A DNA stretch of 64,000 bases, from contig NYMS01000060.1 of NCBI GenBank assembly GCA_002529455.1, positions 62,001-126,000 of the forward strand. Reading direction: 5' to 3'. Below the pieces are notes generated by a model. The model was not told where the DNA came from. It did not search any database and was given only the letters and a program-made list of their open reading frames with translations. Source of the DNA: Glycomyces fuscus. Lineage in GTDB: Bacteria > Actinomycetota > Actinomycetes > Streptosporangiales > Streptosporangiaceae. Each line of letters opens with the position of its first letter. The stretch's first letter is position 1. A program made the position numbers and the translations under genes. Of this stretch, positions 8,019 to 15,897 are shown one piece after another.

Positions 8019-9359
8019 ATGACTGACTCCGGCAACACGGCGTGGCTGCTGATCAGCGCAGCCCTCGTGATGCTCATGACCCCGGGCCTGGCCTTCTTCT
8101 ACGGAGGCATGTCGCGGGCCAAGAGCGTCCTCAACATGATGCTGATGAGCTTCGCGAGCATCGCCGTCGTGAGCGTGCTCTGGGTCGTCATCGGCCACTC
8201 GCTCACCTACTCCGACGGGCCCGGTGCGCTCGACACCTTCATCGGCGGCCTCGACTACGTCGGCCTGACCAACCTGATCGGTGAGGTCGAGCCCGCCGCG
8301 GAGGACGGTACCGGCGGCTACCCGCTGCTGGTCGACGCCGGGTTCCAGATGATGTTCGCGGTCATCACCGTGGCCCTCATCAGCGGTGCCATCGCCGACC
8401 GCGCCAAGTTCGGCGCATGGCTGCTGTTCGTCCCGGTCTGGGCGCTCCTGGTCTACTTCCCCGTCGCCCACTGGGTCTGGGGCGAGGGCTGGATCGAGCA
8501 GCTGGAGATCGGCGGCTACGCGGTCATCGACTTCGCGGGCGGCACCGCGGTCCACATCAACGCCGGCGCCGCCGCGCTGGCCCTGACCTTCGTCCTGGGC
8601 CGCCGCAAGGGCTTCGGCTCCGAGTCGATGCGCCCCCACAACCTGCCGTTCGTCCTGCTGGGCACCGCGCTGCTGTGGTTCGGCTGGTTCGGCTTCAACG
8701 CGGGCTCGGCCTACGCCGCCGACGGCACCGCCGCCCTGGCCCTGGTCAACACCCAGGTCGCCACCGCCGCCGCCACCGGCGCCTGGATGCTCGTCGAGCG
8801 CTTCCGCTACGGCAAGGTCAGCGCCCTGGGCTTCGCCTCCGGCGCCGTCGCCGGCCTGGTCGCCATCACCCCCGCCGCCGCCAACGTCACGCCGCTCGGC
8901 GCGATCGCCGTCGGCCTGCTCTCCGGCGCGGTCTGCGCCTACGCCATCAGCTGGAAGTTCAAGTTCAAGTACGACGACGCGCTCGACGTGGTGGGCATCC
9001 ACATGGTCGGCGGCATCGTCGGCTCCCTGATCCTCGGCCTCGTCGCCGCGGGCGTCACGGGCGGCTCCGACGGCCTGCTCTACGGCGGCGGCATCGGCCT
9101 GCTGGCCGTCCAGGCCATCGCCGTCATCGGCGTCATGCTCTACTCCTTCGCCGTCACCTGGGTCATCGCCAAGGTCATCCACCTCGTCATCGGGTTCCGC
9201 ATCCCCGAGGAGGTCGAGACCAACGGGCTGGACCACGAGCTGCACGCCGAGTCCGCCTACGCCTTCGACGAACTCGACGAGCTGGAGGACGGCACCGAAG
9301 CGGTCTCCCCGCCGACGCCTCCGGGTGGGGAGACGGCCTCGCCGACGGTCAAGGCCTAG
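8019..9359 (+). CDS. amt: Ammonium transporter Amt
   Basis: A 446-aa ammonium channel with 11 predicted membrane helices. ATG at 8019 is supported by GGAGG 7 nt upstream; longer in-frame starts add a non-membrane leader without a ribosome site. Conserved features are seen: GFQMMFAVIT, the DFAGGTAVH helix carrying the first pore His (about 178), FGWFGFNAGSA, and the second pore His in IHMVGGIVGS (about 327). The C-terminus carries an acidic tail beyond the usual GlnK-contact segment. In many actinobacteria amt is followed by glnK and glnD; here a lipoprotein gene follows instead, so the usual PII partner is not encoded alongside. An inverted repeat (9303-9310/9327-9334) lies in the last codons. 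Confidence 0.95.
   Translation: MTDSGNTAWLLISAALVMLMTPGLAFFYGGMSRAKSVLNMMLMSFASIAVVSVLWVVIGHSLTYSDGPGALDTFIGGLDYVGLTNLIGEVEPAAEDGTGGYPLLVDAGFQMMFAVITVALISGAIADRAKFGAWLLFVPVWALLVYFPVAHWVWGEGWIEQLEIGGYAVIDFAGGTAVHINAGAAALALTFVLGRRKGFGSESMRPHNLPFVLLGTALLWFGWFGFNAGSAYAADGTAALALVNTQVATAAATGAWMLVERFRYGKVSALGFASGAVAGLVAITPAAANVTPLGAIAVGLLSGAVCAYAISWKFKFKYDDALDVVGIHMVGGIVGSLILGLVAAGVTGGSDGLLYGGGIGLLAVQAIAVIGVMLYSFAVTWVIAKVIHLVIGFRIPEEVETNGLDHELHAESAYAFDELDELEDGTEAVSPPTPPGGETASPTVKA
9303..9334 (+). terminator. Possible 3' hairpin overlapping the end of amt
   Basis: GTCTCCCC at 9303-9310 pairs with GGGGAGAC at 9327-9334 across a 16-nt loop, just inside the amt coding end. The loop is long, so this is a weak terminator candidate. 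Confidence 0.35.
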
Positions 9360-9759
9360 ACCTCAGCGTCGAGGCCGCGGGCCTTGTGCCACTGACGCGG
9401 CGAGGTGTCCAGGGGCTGGCGGAGAGAGATCTCCGTCGGCCCCGTCCGTGTGCTCAGCCACTTTTCATGGCATATGCGGGTATTCATGGCACCGTATTGG
9501 CTATGGCCTGTGTATCCGTTCGGTACCCTCTGAGCGGTACGGCGGTAGACCTCGGGCGCGCGGCGCCCGACCGGCGGCTCCGCCACGCGGACGGCCCCGT
9601 TTCCGACTCCCTCCGAAAAGGGGCACGCGGCACAACCGGGAGCCGCGCACGCGCATCTCACGCCAGGAACGGGTCGGGGACCGGCGCGTCCACCCCGCCG
9701 TCCACCCGGAAACCACGCTGATTCGTACAGTGCCCCACATGTCGGGGTCAGGAGGCAAG
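9360..9759. other. 400-bp intergenic region upstream of the lipoprotein gene
   Basis: The region has a locally lower GC content around 9455-9535. It presumably carries the promoter of the lipoprotein gene. Only its ribosome binding site (AGGAGG at 9750-9755) is recognised with confidence. No RNA gene or coding region is evident. Confidence 0.5.
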
Positions 9760-10977
9760 ATGGCGCCGGTTAGTCACATCACGGGTCGCAGAGGCGGGCG
9801 CGCCGCGCTCGCCGCCGCGGGCGCGGTCCTCGCACTCGGCTTGTCCGGCTGCTCCATCGACCTCAGCCACCTGCGCCCCGGGGGCGGCGGCGAGGAGGAG
9901 CCCAGCCCGGAGGCCGCCGAGCCGGTCGCGGCGGCACCGCTGATGGAGGAGGCGCTGGCCGACCTGGCCGCCTACCCGGCGCTCACCGCCACCGGCCAGG
10001 TGGCCGAGAGCGTCGGCTCCGCCGACGTGCGCGACGCCTCGCTGACCGTCGCCGACAGCGGTACGGCCAGCGGCACCGTCCGCGCCAACGGCATCGAGGC
10101 CGAGCTGATCAGCGCGGACGGCAAGCTGTTCCTGCGCGCCGCGGAGGACTTCTGGCTCGACCAGGGCGTCTTCAGCCCCGACTTCGACGACTTCGACGGG
10201 AACTGGGTGCGCGCCTCCTCGGCCCAGGCCGGGTTCAACCCGAGCGCCACCCTGGCCCCGCCGGAGCTCTCCGCCATCCTGGGCGGCATCGAGCTGGAGT
10301 CGGAGGAGGCCGTCGAGGAGAACCTGGACGGCACGCTCACCCACCGGATCGACCTGGCGGGCGAGCGCAACCAGGTGTGGATCAACGCCGAGACCGGCCA
10401 GATCCAGCGCATCGCCATCGAGGAGCTCGTCCCCGAGGAGGCCGAGACCGGCCCGCAGGTCCGCCTGGACCTGGCCGAGGCCGAGACCGCCGCCGTCGAG
10501 GAGCTCTACGACGGCGTCACCGCCGCCGCCGAGGAGGAGCTGGGCTCCGCCCGGGACGCCCGCATCGAGGTCGGCTGGGACGGAAGCCCCTCCATGGCGT
10601 GCGAGGACGGCCCCAACTGCACCTGGACCGGGACCGTGCGCGACGCGGGCGGCGACGGCAGCGGCGAGGTGGCCGTGCGCATGGACGTCACGTTCAGCAA
10701 CGCCGACATCGGCGAGCAGAAGTGCGACGACAGCGGGACCCTGGAGGCGGGCGGCACGCTGGAGCTGTCGTGCAGCGCCGACTACAACATCGTCAGCGCC
10801 GTCCAGCAGACCTACCCCATCGACGGCGAGGCCCAGCTGTCCACGCGCGGCCTGACCGGCGGCCAGCAGGAGGACATGCTGGCGGCCCTCGCGGAGCAGC
10901 GCGAGGCCACCCTGTCGGGCGGCGCCACCCCCTCCGAGGAGGCGTCCGAGACGGGCGAGGACGAGGGCGGCGACTAG
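9760..10977 (+). CDS. Putative lipoprotein, LppX/LprAFG-like (LolA-fold type)
   Basis: A 405-aa predicted lipoprotein: basic N-terminus (RRGGR), hydrophobic AALAAAGAVLALGLSGC with a Cys lipobox, then a Gly/Glu/Pro linker. ATG 9760 is chosen for AGGAGG 4 nt upstream; ATG 9739 in the same frame is an alternative that would add seven residues. Residues about 60-240 (EALADLAAYPALTATGQVAES..., AELISADGKLFLRAAEDFW, HRIDLAGERNQVWINAETGQIQRI) resemble the mycobacterial LppX/LprAFG fold that carries lipids across the envelope. A second part with four Cys (SMACEDGPNCTW, QKCDD, LSCSADY) may be a disulfide-bonded domain. The family assignment is tentative. It sits where glnK/glnD are found in relatives. 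Confidence 0.6.
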   Translation: MAPVSHITGRRGGRAALAAAGAVLALGLSGCSIDLSHLRPGGGGEEEPSPEAAEPVAAAPLMEEALADLAAYPALTATGQVAESVGSADVRDASLTVADSGTASGTVRANGIEAELISADGKLFLRAAEDFWLDQGVFSPDFDDFDGNWVRASSAQAGFNPSATLAPPELSAILGGIELESEEAVEENLDGTLTHRIDLAGERNQVWINAETGQIQRIAIEELVPEEAETGPQVRLDLAEAETAAVEELYDGVTAAAEEELGSARDARIEVGWDGSPSMACEDGPNCTWTGTVRDAGGDGSGEVAVRMDVTFSNADIGEQKCDDSGTLEAGGTLELSCSADYNIVSAVQQTYPIDGEAQLSTRGLTGGQQEDMLAALAEQREATLSGGATPSEEASETGEDEGGD

Positions 10978-10996
10978 AGGGGCCGGTGCTCCGGCC

Positions 10997-11021
10997 AGGG
11001 CGGGGACGGCGTCCCCGCCCT
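10997..11021 (+). terminator. Terminator after the lipoprotein gene
   Basis: AGGGCGGGGA (10997-11006) pairs perfectly with TCCCCGCCCT (11012-11021). One further C-G pair closes a 3-nt loop. Confidence 0.65.
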
Positions 11022-11119
11022 CCGCCGTGTCCGGGCTCCGTCCGCCGAGCGATACTGCAGGGTGATCCCGGGCGGGTAGGCTGGGAAATCAACTCCGAGA
11101 CGAAGGACTGGCCACACTC

Positions 11120-12718
11120 GTGTTCGAGACGCTTTCCGACCGGCTGACATCGGTCTTCTCCTCGCTGCGCGGTAAAGGGCGGCTGTCCGAGGAGGACATC
11201 AACGCGACCGCGCGGGAGATCCGCCTCGCGCTGCTGGAGGCGGACGTCGCACTGCCGGTGGTCCGCGAGTTCATCGCGCGGATCAAGGAGCGCGCCCGCG
11301 GCGAGGAGGTCTCCAAGGCCCTCAACCCGGCACAGCAGGTCATCAAGATCGTCAACGAGGAACTGGTCGGGATCCTCGGCGGCGAGACCCGGCAGATCCG
11401 CTTCGCCAAGAACCCGCCGACCGTGATCATGCTCGCGGGCCTCCAGGGCGCCGGTAAGACCACCCTGGCGGGCAAGCTCGCCCGGTGGCTGGCGGCCGAC
11501 CGCAACACGCCGCTGCTGGTCGCCGCCGACCTCCAGCGCCCCAACGCCGTCACGCAGCTCCAGGTGGTCGGTGAGCGCGCCGGGACCCCCGTGTTCGCGC
11601 CCGAGCCCGGCAACGGCGTCGGCGACCCCGTCCAGGTCGCCCGCGAGTCCGTCGAGTACGCCCGCCGCAACAACCACAACGTGGTGGTCATCGACACCGC
11701 GGGCCGCCTCGGCGTGGACAGCGAGATGATGCAGCAGGCCGCGGACATCCGCGACGCGGTCAGCCCGGACGAGATCCTCTTCGTCGTCGACGCGATGATC
11801 GGCCAGGACGCGGTCAACACCGCGCAGGCCTTCCTCGACGGGGTCGGCTACGACGCGGTCGCGCTCACCAAGCTCGACGGCGACGCGCGCGGCGGCGCGG
11901 CCCTGTCCATCCGCCACATCACCGGCCGTCCCATCATGTTCGCGTCCACCGGCGAGAAGCTGGAGGACTTCGACCTCTTCCACCCGGACCGGATGGCCTC
12001 GCGCATCCTGGACATGGGTGACGTGCTCACGCTCATCGAACAGGCGCAGCGCACGTTCGACGAGGCCGAGGTCGAGAAGATGGCCTCGACCATGGCGTCG
12101 GACGAGGACTTCACGCTCGACGACTTCCTGCAGCAGATGCAGATGGTCCGCAAGCTCGGCCCGATCGGCAACCTGCTCGGCATGATGCCCGGCATGGGCC
12201 AGATGCGCGAGCAGATCGACAGCATCGACGACAAGGACCTGGACCGCATCCAGGCCGTCATCCAGTCGATGACCCCGGCCGAGCGCGCCAACCCGAAGAT
12301 GATCAACGGGTCGCGCCGCCTGCGGATCGCCAACGGTTCGGGTACGCAGGTCAGCGATGTCAACGGCCTGGTCACCCGCTTCTTCGAGGCGCAGAAGATG
12401 ATGCGCAAGATGAAGAACGGCGGCATGCCGGGGATGCCCGGCATGCCCGGCATGGGTGGCGGTGCCAACCGCAAGAAGGCCAAGGCCCAGGCCAAGAAGG
12501 CCAAGAAGGGCAAGCAGCGCAGCGGCAACCCGATGAAGGCCCGCCAGCAGGAGGCCGAGCGCGCGGCCGAGCGCCAGCGCCGCCAGGAGGAGGGCGGCGA
12601 GCAGCAGGTGCCGCAGCTGCCCCCGGGCCTGGGCGGAGGCGGCCAGCCCACGCTCCCGCCCGGCTTCGGCGGTCCCAACATGCCCGACCTGTCGAACTTC
12701 AAGCTGCCCAAGAAGTAG
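11120..12718 (+). CDS. ffh: Signal recognition particle protein Ffh
   Basis: A 532-aa SRP GTPase that binds 4.5S RNA and signal peptides. It starts with GTG (MFETLSDRLTSVFSSLRGKG, the standard Ffh N-terminus). The N domain has ALLEADVALPVV. The G domain has P-loop GLQGAGKTT (about 107), DTAGRLGVD and TKLDGDARGG. The M domain is Met-rich and carries GNLLGMMPGMGQM and the RNA-binding NGSRRLRIANGSG. After it come a short GMPGMPGMPGMGG repeat, a Lys/Arg-rich stretch and a Pro/Gly tail of about 60 residues, longer than in E. coli Ffh but common in actinobacteria. It is followed by several hairpins before rpsP. Confidence 0.97.
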   Translation: MFETLSDRLTSVFSSLRGKGRLSEEDINATAREIRLALLEADVALPVVREFIARIKERARGEEVSKALNPAQQVIKIVNEELVGILGGETRQIRFAKNPPTVIMLAGLQGAGKTTLAGKLARWLAADRNTPLLVAADLQRPNAVTQLQVVGERAGTPVFAPEPGNGVGDPVQVARESVEYARRNNHNVVVIDTAGRLGVDSEMMQQAADIRDAVSPDEILFVVDAMIGQDAVNTAQAFLDGVGYDAVALTKLDGDARGGAALSIRHITGRPIMFASTGEKLEDFDLFHPDRMASRILDMGDVLTLIEQAQRTFDEAEVEKMASTMASDEDFTLDDFLQQMQMVRKLGPIGNLLGMMPGMGQMREQIDSIDDKDLDRIQAVIQSMTPAERANPKMINGSRRLRIANGSGTQVSDVNGLVTRFFEAQKMMRKMKNGGMPGMPGMPGMGGGANRKKAKAQAKKAKKGKQRSGNPMKARQQEAERAAERQRRQEEGGEQQVPQLPPGLGGGGQPTLPPGFGGPNMPDLSNFKLPKK

Positions 12719-12740
12719 GCGCGGCCGGTACCGGCCCTCA

Positions 12741-12760
12741 CGCCCGTCGGCCGACGGGCG
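12741..12760 (+). terminator. ffh terminator (palindrome)
   Basis: A perfect 20-bp palindrome beginning 22 nt after the ffh stop; as RNA an 8-bp stem with a GGCC tetraloop. Confidence 0.65.
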
Positions 12761-12807
12761 GAGCGCTACCATGCCTATGGCGCAGCCAGCCGCCCCGCAC
12801 CGCGGAC

Positions 12808-12832
12808 GCGGGCGGGCCGACGGCCCGCCCGC
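12808..12832 (+). terminator. Second hairpin downstream of ffh
   Basis: A perfect 11-bp all-GC stem (12808-12818 with 12822-12832) closed by a 3-nt loop. It could be a back-up terminator or a leader structure of the rpsP transcript. Confidence 0.5.
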
Positions 12833-12888
12833 GGCGCCCGCCTCCATTCGGGGCGGGCCGCTGGCACCGCCCGGGAGACCGGGCACGG

Positions 12889-12917
12889 CGGCCCGTCCAC
12901 GTTCCGGGGACGGGCCG
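12889..12917 (+). terminator. Third hairpin upstream of rpsP
   Basis: A perfect 10-bp stem (12889-12898 with 12908-12917) and a 9-nt loop. Confidence 0.45.
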
Positions 12918-13126
12918 CCTCCCCGTCCGCCCCCCATCCGTGCGGACGCGTTCCGGTGTCGTGTCCGGGGAACACGTCCGCGTCTGGCACAATGAGTAGT
13001 CGACTAACGGTGCCGGGCCAGCCCTCTAACTAGCCCGCCACCCACGTCTGTCCCGTCGGGTACCGCAACCCCACGTGGTTTCGCCGTCGGGCGCCTCACA
13101 CCGTTAATCGGGAGAAGACCACTCCA

Positions 13127-13591
13127 GTGGCTGTCAAACTGAAGCTCAAGCGTATGGGCAAGATCCGTACGCCCCAGTACCGCATCATCGTCGCCGACGC
13201 CCGCACCAAGCGCGACGGCAAGGCGATCGAGGAGATCGGCAAGTACCACCCCAAGGAGCACCCGAGCCTCATCGAGGTCGACTCCGAGCGGGCCCAGTAC
13301 TGGCTGTCCGTGGGCGCCCAGCCCTCCGACGCGGTCAAGGTCCTCCTGCGCAAGACCGGTGACTGGCAGAAGTTCAAGGGCCTGCCCGCCCCGGCTCCGC
13401 TCCAGGTCGCCGAGGCCAAGGACCCCGAGGCCAAGGAAGCGGCCTTCCAGGCCGCGCTGAAGGAGCTCGTGCTCCCCGGCTCCGAGGGCAAGGGCAAGGC
13501 CAAGAAGTCCGAGAAGTCCGAGAAGAAGGCGGACAAGGCGGACAAGCCCGCCGAGACCGCCGAGGCTGAGAAGTCCGAGGGCGAGGCCTGA
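13127..13591 (+). CDS. rpsP: 30S ribosomal protein bS16
   Basis: A 154-aa bS16. GTG at 13127 begins the typical MAVKLKLKRMGKIRTPQYRI. The folded part ends near residue 85 (QPSDAVKVLLRKTGDWQKF). A further 65 residues are Ala/Lys/Glu-rich and end in Lys-Ser-Glu repeats, an extension usual in actinobacteria. It heads the operon rpsP-khpA-rimM-trmD-rplS; khpA begins two bases after the stop. Confidence 0.97.
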   Translation: MAVKLKLKRMGKIRTPQYRIIVADARTKRDGKAIEEIGKYHPKEHPSLIEVDSERAQYWLSVGAQPSDAVKVLLRKTGDWQKFKGLPAPAPLQVAEAKDPEAKEAAFQAALKELVLPGSEGKGKAKKSEKSEKKADKADKPAETAEAEKSEGEA

Positions 13592-13592
13592 C

Positions 13593-13835
13593 GTGCTGGA
13601 AGAGGCGCTTGAGCACCTCGTGAAGGGGATCGTTGCGAACTCCGACGACGTCCAGGTGAGAGCCAAGCGGCTCCGCAAGGGCAAAGTCCTGGAGGTCCGG
13701 GTCCACCCCGACGACCTCGGCAAGGTGATCGGCCGCAACGGTCGCACCGCCAAGTCCCTGCGGACCGTCATCGGCGCCCTGGCCGGGGGCCGGTACGTCC
13801 GCGTGGACCTGCTGGACCTGCACGAAGTGCGCTGA
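13593..13835 (+). CDS. khpA: KH-domain RNA-binding protein KhpA
   Basis: An 80-aa single type II KH domain protein (UPF0109). It carries the GxxG loop in VIGRNGRTAKSLRTV (about residues 47-60), the part that contacts RNA. GTG at 13593 leaves one base after the rpsP stop. KhpA works with KhpB (Jag) in RNA metabolism and cell-division control in Gram-positives; its place between rpsP and rimM is the conserved actinobacterial and firmicute order. Confidence 0.93.
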   Translation: MLEEALEHLVKGIVANSDDVQVRAKRLRKGKVLEVRVHPDDLGKVIGRNGRTAKSLRTVIGALAGGRYVRVDLLDLHEVR

Positions 13836-13845
13836 CGCGCCTCTC

Positions 13846-13875
13846 GGGGCGCCGACCGCGAACGGTCGGCGCCCC
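13846..13875 (+). terminator. Hairpin between khpA and rimM
   Basis: A perfect 12-bp stem (13846-13857 with 13864-13875) with a 6-nt loop. It may end part of the rpsP-khpA transcription or reduce read-through into rimM-trmD. Confidence 0.6.
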
Positions 13876-13987
13876 GCAGCCGTGTCCGGGACCCCGGGGC
13901 CCGCGCCCACCGCGCACGCCCCGGACCCGGGCACGGTTTTCTCACTCCCGCCGCCGTCGCGGCGGGGCGGAAGGACGGAGAACTCCC

Positions 13988-14500
13988 ATGCGACTCGTTG
14001 TCGGCCGGATCGGCCGCGCGCACGGCGTCCGCGGCGACGTCGCCGTCGACGTGCGCACGGACGACCCCGCGGCCCGGTTCGCCGACGGCTCCGTGCTGGC
14101 CACCGACCCGGCCGAAGCCGGTCCGCTCACCGTCGTCTCCACGCGCCGCCACAGCGGCCGCCTGCTCGTGCGCTTCAAGGGCGTGTCCGACCGCGACGCC
14201 GCGGAGGCGCTGCGCGGCACCGCCCTGCTCGTGGACTCCGAGGACATCCCGCCGCTGGACGACCCGGACGAGTTCCACGACCACGAGCTCATCGGCCTGT
14301 CCGCGGTGACCACCGGCGCGGAGCCGGTCGGCACGGTGGCGGACGTGCTCCACCACGCGCAGGACCTCCTGGTCGTGACCACCCCGGACGGCGGAGAGGT
14401 GTACGTGCCCTTCGTGGCCGCCCTGGTCCCCGAGGTCGACGTGGCCGGGGGCCGGATCGTCCTGGACCCCCCGCCCGGCCTGCTCGACCTCGCCGACTGA
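13988..14500 (+). CDS. rimM: Ribosome maturation factor RimM
   Basis: A 170-aa 30S-assembly factor that binds uS19 and helps 16S rRNA 3' domain maturation. N-terminal barrel: LVVGRIGRAHGVRGDVAVDVRTDDP. C-terminal PRC-barrel: DHELIGLSAVTTGAEPVGTVADVLHHAQDLLVV followed by VYVPFVAALVPEVDVAGGRIVLDPPPGLLDL, the standard ending. GGAG lies 7 nt before the ATG. trmD starts 10 nt downstream. Confidence 0.96.
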   Translation: MRLVVGRIGRAHGVRGDVAVDVRTDDPAARFADGSVLATDPAEAGPLTVVSTRRHSGRLLVRFKGVSDRDAAEALRGTALLVDSEDIPPLDDPDEFHDHELIGLSAVTTGAEPVGTVADVLHHAQDLLVVTTPDGGEVYVPFVAALVPEVDVAGGRIVLDPPPGLLDLAD

Positions 14501-14510
14501 AGGGCGCGCC

Positions 14511-15290
14511 GTGCGCATCGACATCATCAGCATCTTCCCCGACTACTTCGGCCCCCTGGACCTGTCCCTGATCGGCAGGGCGCGCGCGTCCGGGCTGCTC
14601 GACGTGCGCGTGCACGACCTGCGCTTCTGGACCCACGACCGCCACAACACCGTGGACGACACCCCCTACGGCGGCGGACCCGGCATGGTGATGAAGCCCG
14701 AGCCGTGGGGCGAGGCGCTGGACGAGGTCGTGGGGGAGGGGCCCGCGCGGCTGATCCTGCCCACCCCCAGCGGCCGGCCCTTCCGGCAGGCCGACGCCGA
14801 GCGCCTGGCCAAGGAGGAGCGGCTGGTCTTCGGCTGCGGCCGCTACGAGGGCATCGACTCGCGGGTCGCGGCGGACGCCGCGGAGCGGATGCCCGTCGAG
14901 GAGGTGAGCATCGGCGACTACGTGCTCAACGGCGGCGAGTCCGCGACGCTGGTGATGGTCGAGGCGATCACCCGGCTGCTGCCGGGAGTCCTCGGCAACA
15001 CCGAGTCGGCGGTGCAGGACTCCTTCGCCTCCGGCGGAATGGAGAACCTCGTGGAGGGTGCGGTCTACACCAAGCCCGCCTCCTGGCGGGGCCGGGAGGT
15101 GCCGCCGGTGCTGCTGTCGGGCAACCACGGCGCCGTGGACCGCTGGCGCCGCGACCAGGCGCTGCGCAAGACCGCGCGCAACCGCCCCGACCTGGTGGAG
15201 GCCCTGCCGGAGGAGGCGCTGGACCGGCGCGACCGGGAGGTCCTGGCGGAGGAGGCCGTTCGAGACGCCACCCGAGGTGTGGCAAACTAG
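14511..15290 (+). CDS. trmD: tRNA (guanine37-N1)-methyltransferase TrmD
   Basis: A 259-aa SPOUT enzyme that makes m1G37 in tRNAs and prevents +1 frameshifting. GTG start gives MRIDIISIFPDYF, the family N-terminus. Other signatures: DDTPYGGGPGMVMKPEPW, the knot segments LVFGCGRYEGIDSRV and SIGDYVLNGGESATLVMVEA, the LLPGVLGN loop, and YTKPASWRGREVPPVLLSGNH. The length is normal. It is translated in the rimM-trmD-rplS group. Confidence 0.97.
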   Translation: MRIDIISIFPDYFGPLDLSLIGRARASGLLDVRVHDLRFWTHDRHNTVDDTPYGGGPGMVMKPEPWGEALDEVVGEGPARLILPTPSGRPFRQADAERLAKEERLVFGCGRYEGIDSRVAADAAERMPVEEVSIGDYVLNGGESATLVMVEAITRLLPGVLGNTESAVQDSFASGGMENLVEGAVYTKPASWRGREVPPVLLSGNHGAVDRWRRDQALRKTARNRPDLVEALPEEALDRRDREVLAEEAVRDATRGVAN

Positions 15291-15308
15291 GTGGGTTCCC
15301 CCTTGGTG

Positions 15309-15334
15309 ACCGGCGGCATCCGCATGCCGGCGGT
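15309..15334 (+). terminator. Hairpin in the trmD-rplS spacer
   Basis: An 11-bp stem with one mismatch (15309-15319 with 15324-15334) and a 4-nt loop, 19 nt after the trmD stop. It may be an attenuator or terminator that separates the rare TrmD from the abundant L19. Confidence 0.45.
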
Positions 15335-15460
15335 ACGACGTCGGCCTCTGTGACGGTCACCCGGGCGGTTCGACAGTACAGACCCAGTCAGGGCCCTCGC
15401 CCGCGCACCCCTTCCCCTCCGGGAACAGGTCGCGGAGCGCTATCGATGAGGATTCGCGAG

Positions 15461-15820
15461 ATGCACACCGCCATTCAGGAGCTGGAGAAGGCCCAGCTTC
15501 GTTCCGACGTCCCGGAGTTCCGTCCCGGTGACACCCTCAACGTCCACGTCCGCGTGACCGAGGGCACCCGTACCCGTGTCCAGGTCTTCAAGGGCGTCGT
15601 CATCCGCCGCCAGGGTTCGGGCAACCGCGAGACCTTCACCATCCGCAAGGTGAGCTACGGCGTGGGCGTGGAGCGCACCTTCCCGATCCACACCCCGGCC
15701 ATCGAGAAGTACGAGGTCGCCGCCCGCGGCCGTGTGCGTCGCGCCAAGCTGTACTACCTGCGCGACCTGCGCGGCAAGGCCGCCCGCATCCGCGAGCGCC
15801 GCGAGCCCGTCAACAAGTAG
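15461..15820 (+). CDS. rplS: 50S ribosomal protein bL19
   Basis: A 119-aa bL19, located at the 30S-50S interface. ATG 15461 gives MHTAIQELEKAQLRSDVP, which aligns with the usual family start; an ATG five codons upstream (15446) also has a GGAG and cannot be excluded. The body has RPGDTLNVHVRVTEG, VQVFKGVVIRRQG, YGVGVERTFPIHTP and the basic end RRAKLYYLRDLRGKAARI. It closes the rpsP operon. Confidence 0.95.
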   Translation: MHTAIQELEKAQLRSDVPEFRPGDTLNVHVRVTEGTRTRVQVFKGVVIRRQGSGNRETFTIRKVSYGVGVERTFPIHTPAIEKYEVAARGRVRRAKLYYLRDLRGKAARIRERREPVNK

Positions 15821-15897
15821 CCCCAGGTCTTCTCGCGGCGTTTTTCCGTGTCGAATCCCTCCGCTCCCGCCAGGGAGGCAGGATAGGCTTCGGCTCG

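Larger units (their letters stand above)
12719..13126. other. 408-bp ffh-rpsP intergenic region with three strong palindromes
   Basis: The left part holds three consecutive GC hairpins (12741-12760, 12808-12832, 12889-12917). The right part is less GC-rich and should hold the ribosomal-operon promoter: a CACAAT at 12988-12993 could be a -10, but no good -35 is found 17 nt before it. Short frames here are not convincing genes. Confidence 0.6.

Noticed and set aside
6090..9245. Very long minus-strand frame across btuC, ftsY and amt
   Set aside because: It crosses three well-supported genes and a terminator, and its translation is low-complexity.
12771..12995. Small Pro/Arg/Gly-rich frame between ffh and rpsP
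   Set aside because: It runs through two perfect hairpins and has no homology features.
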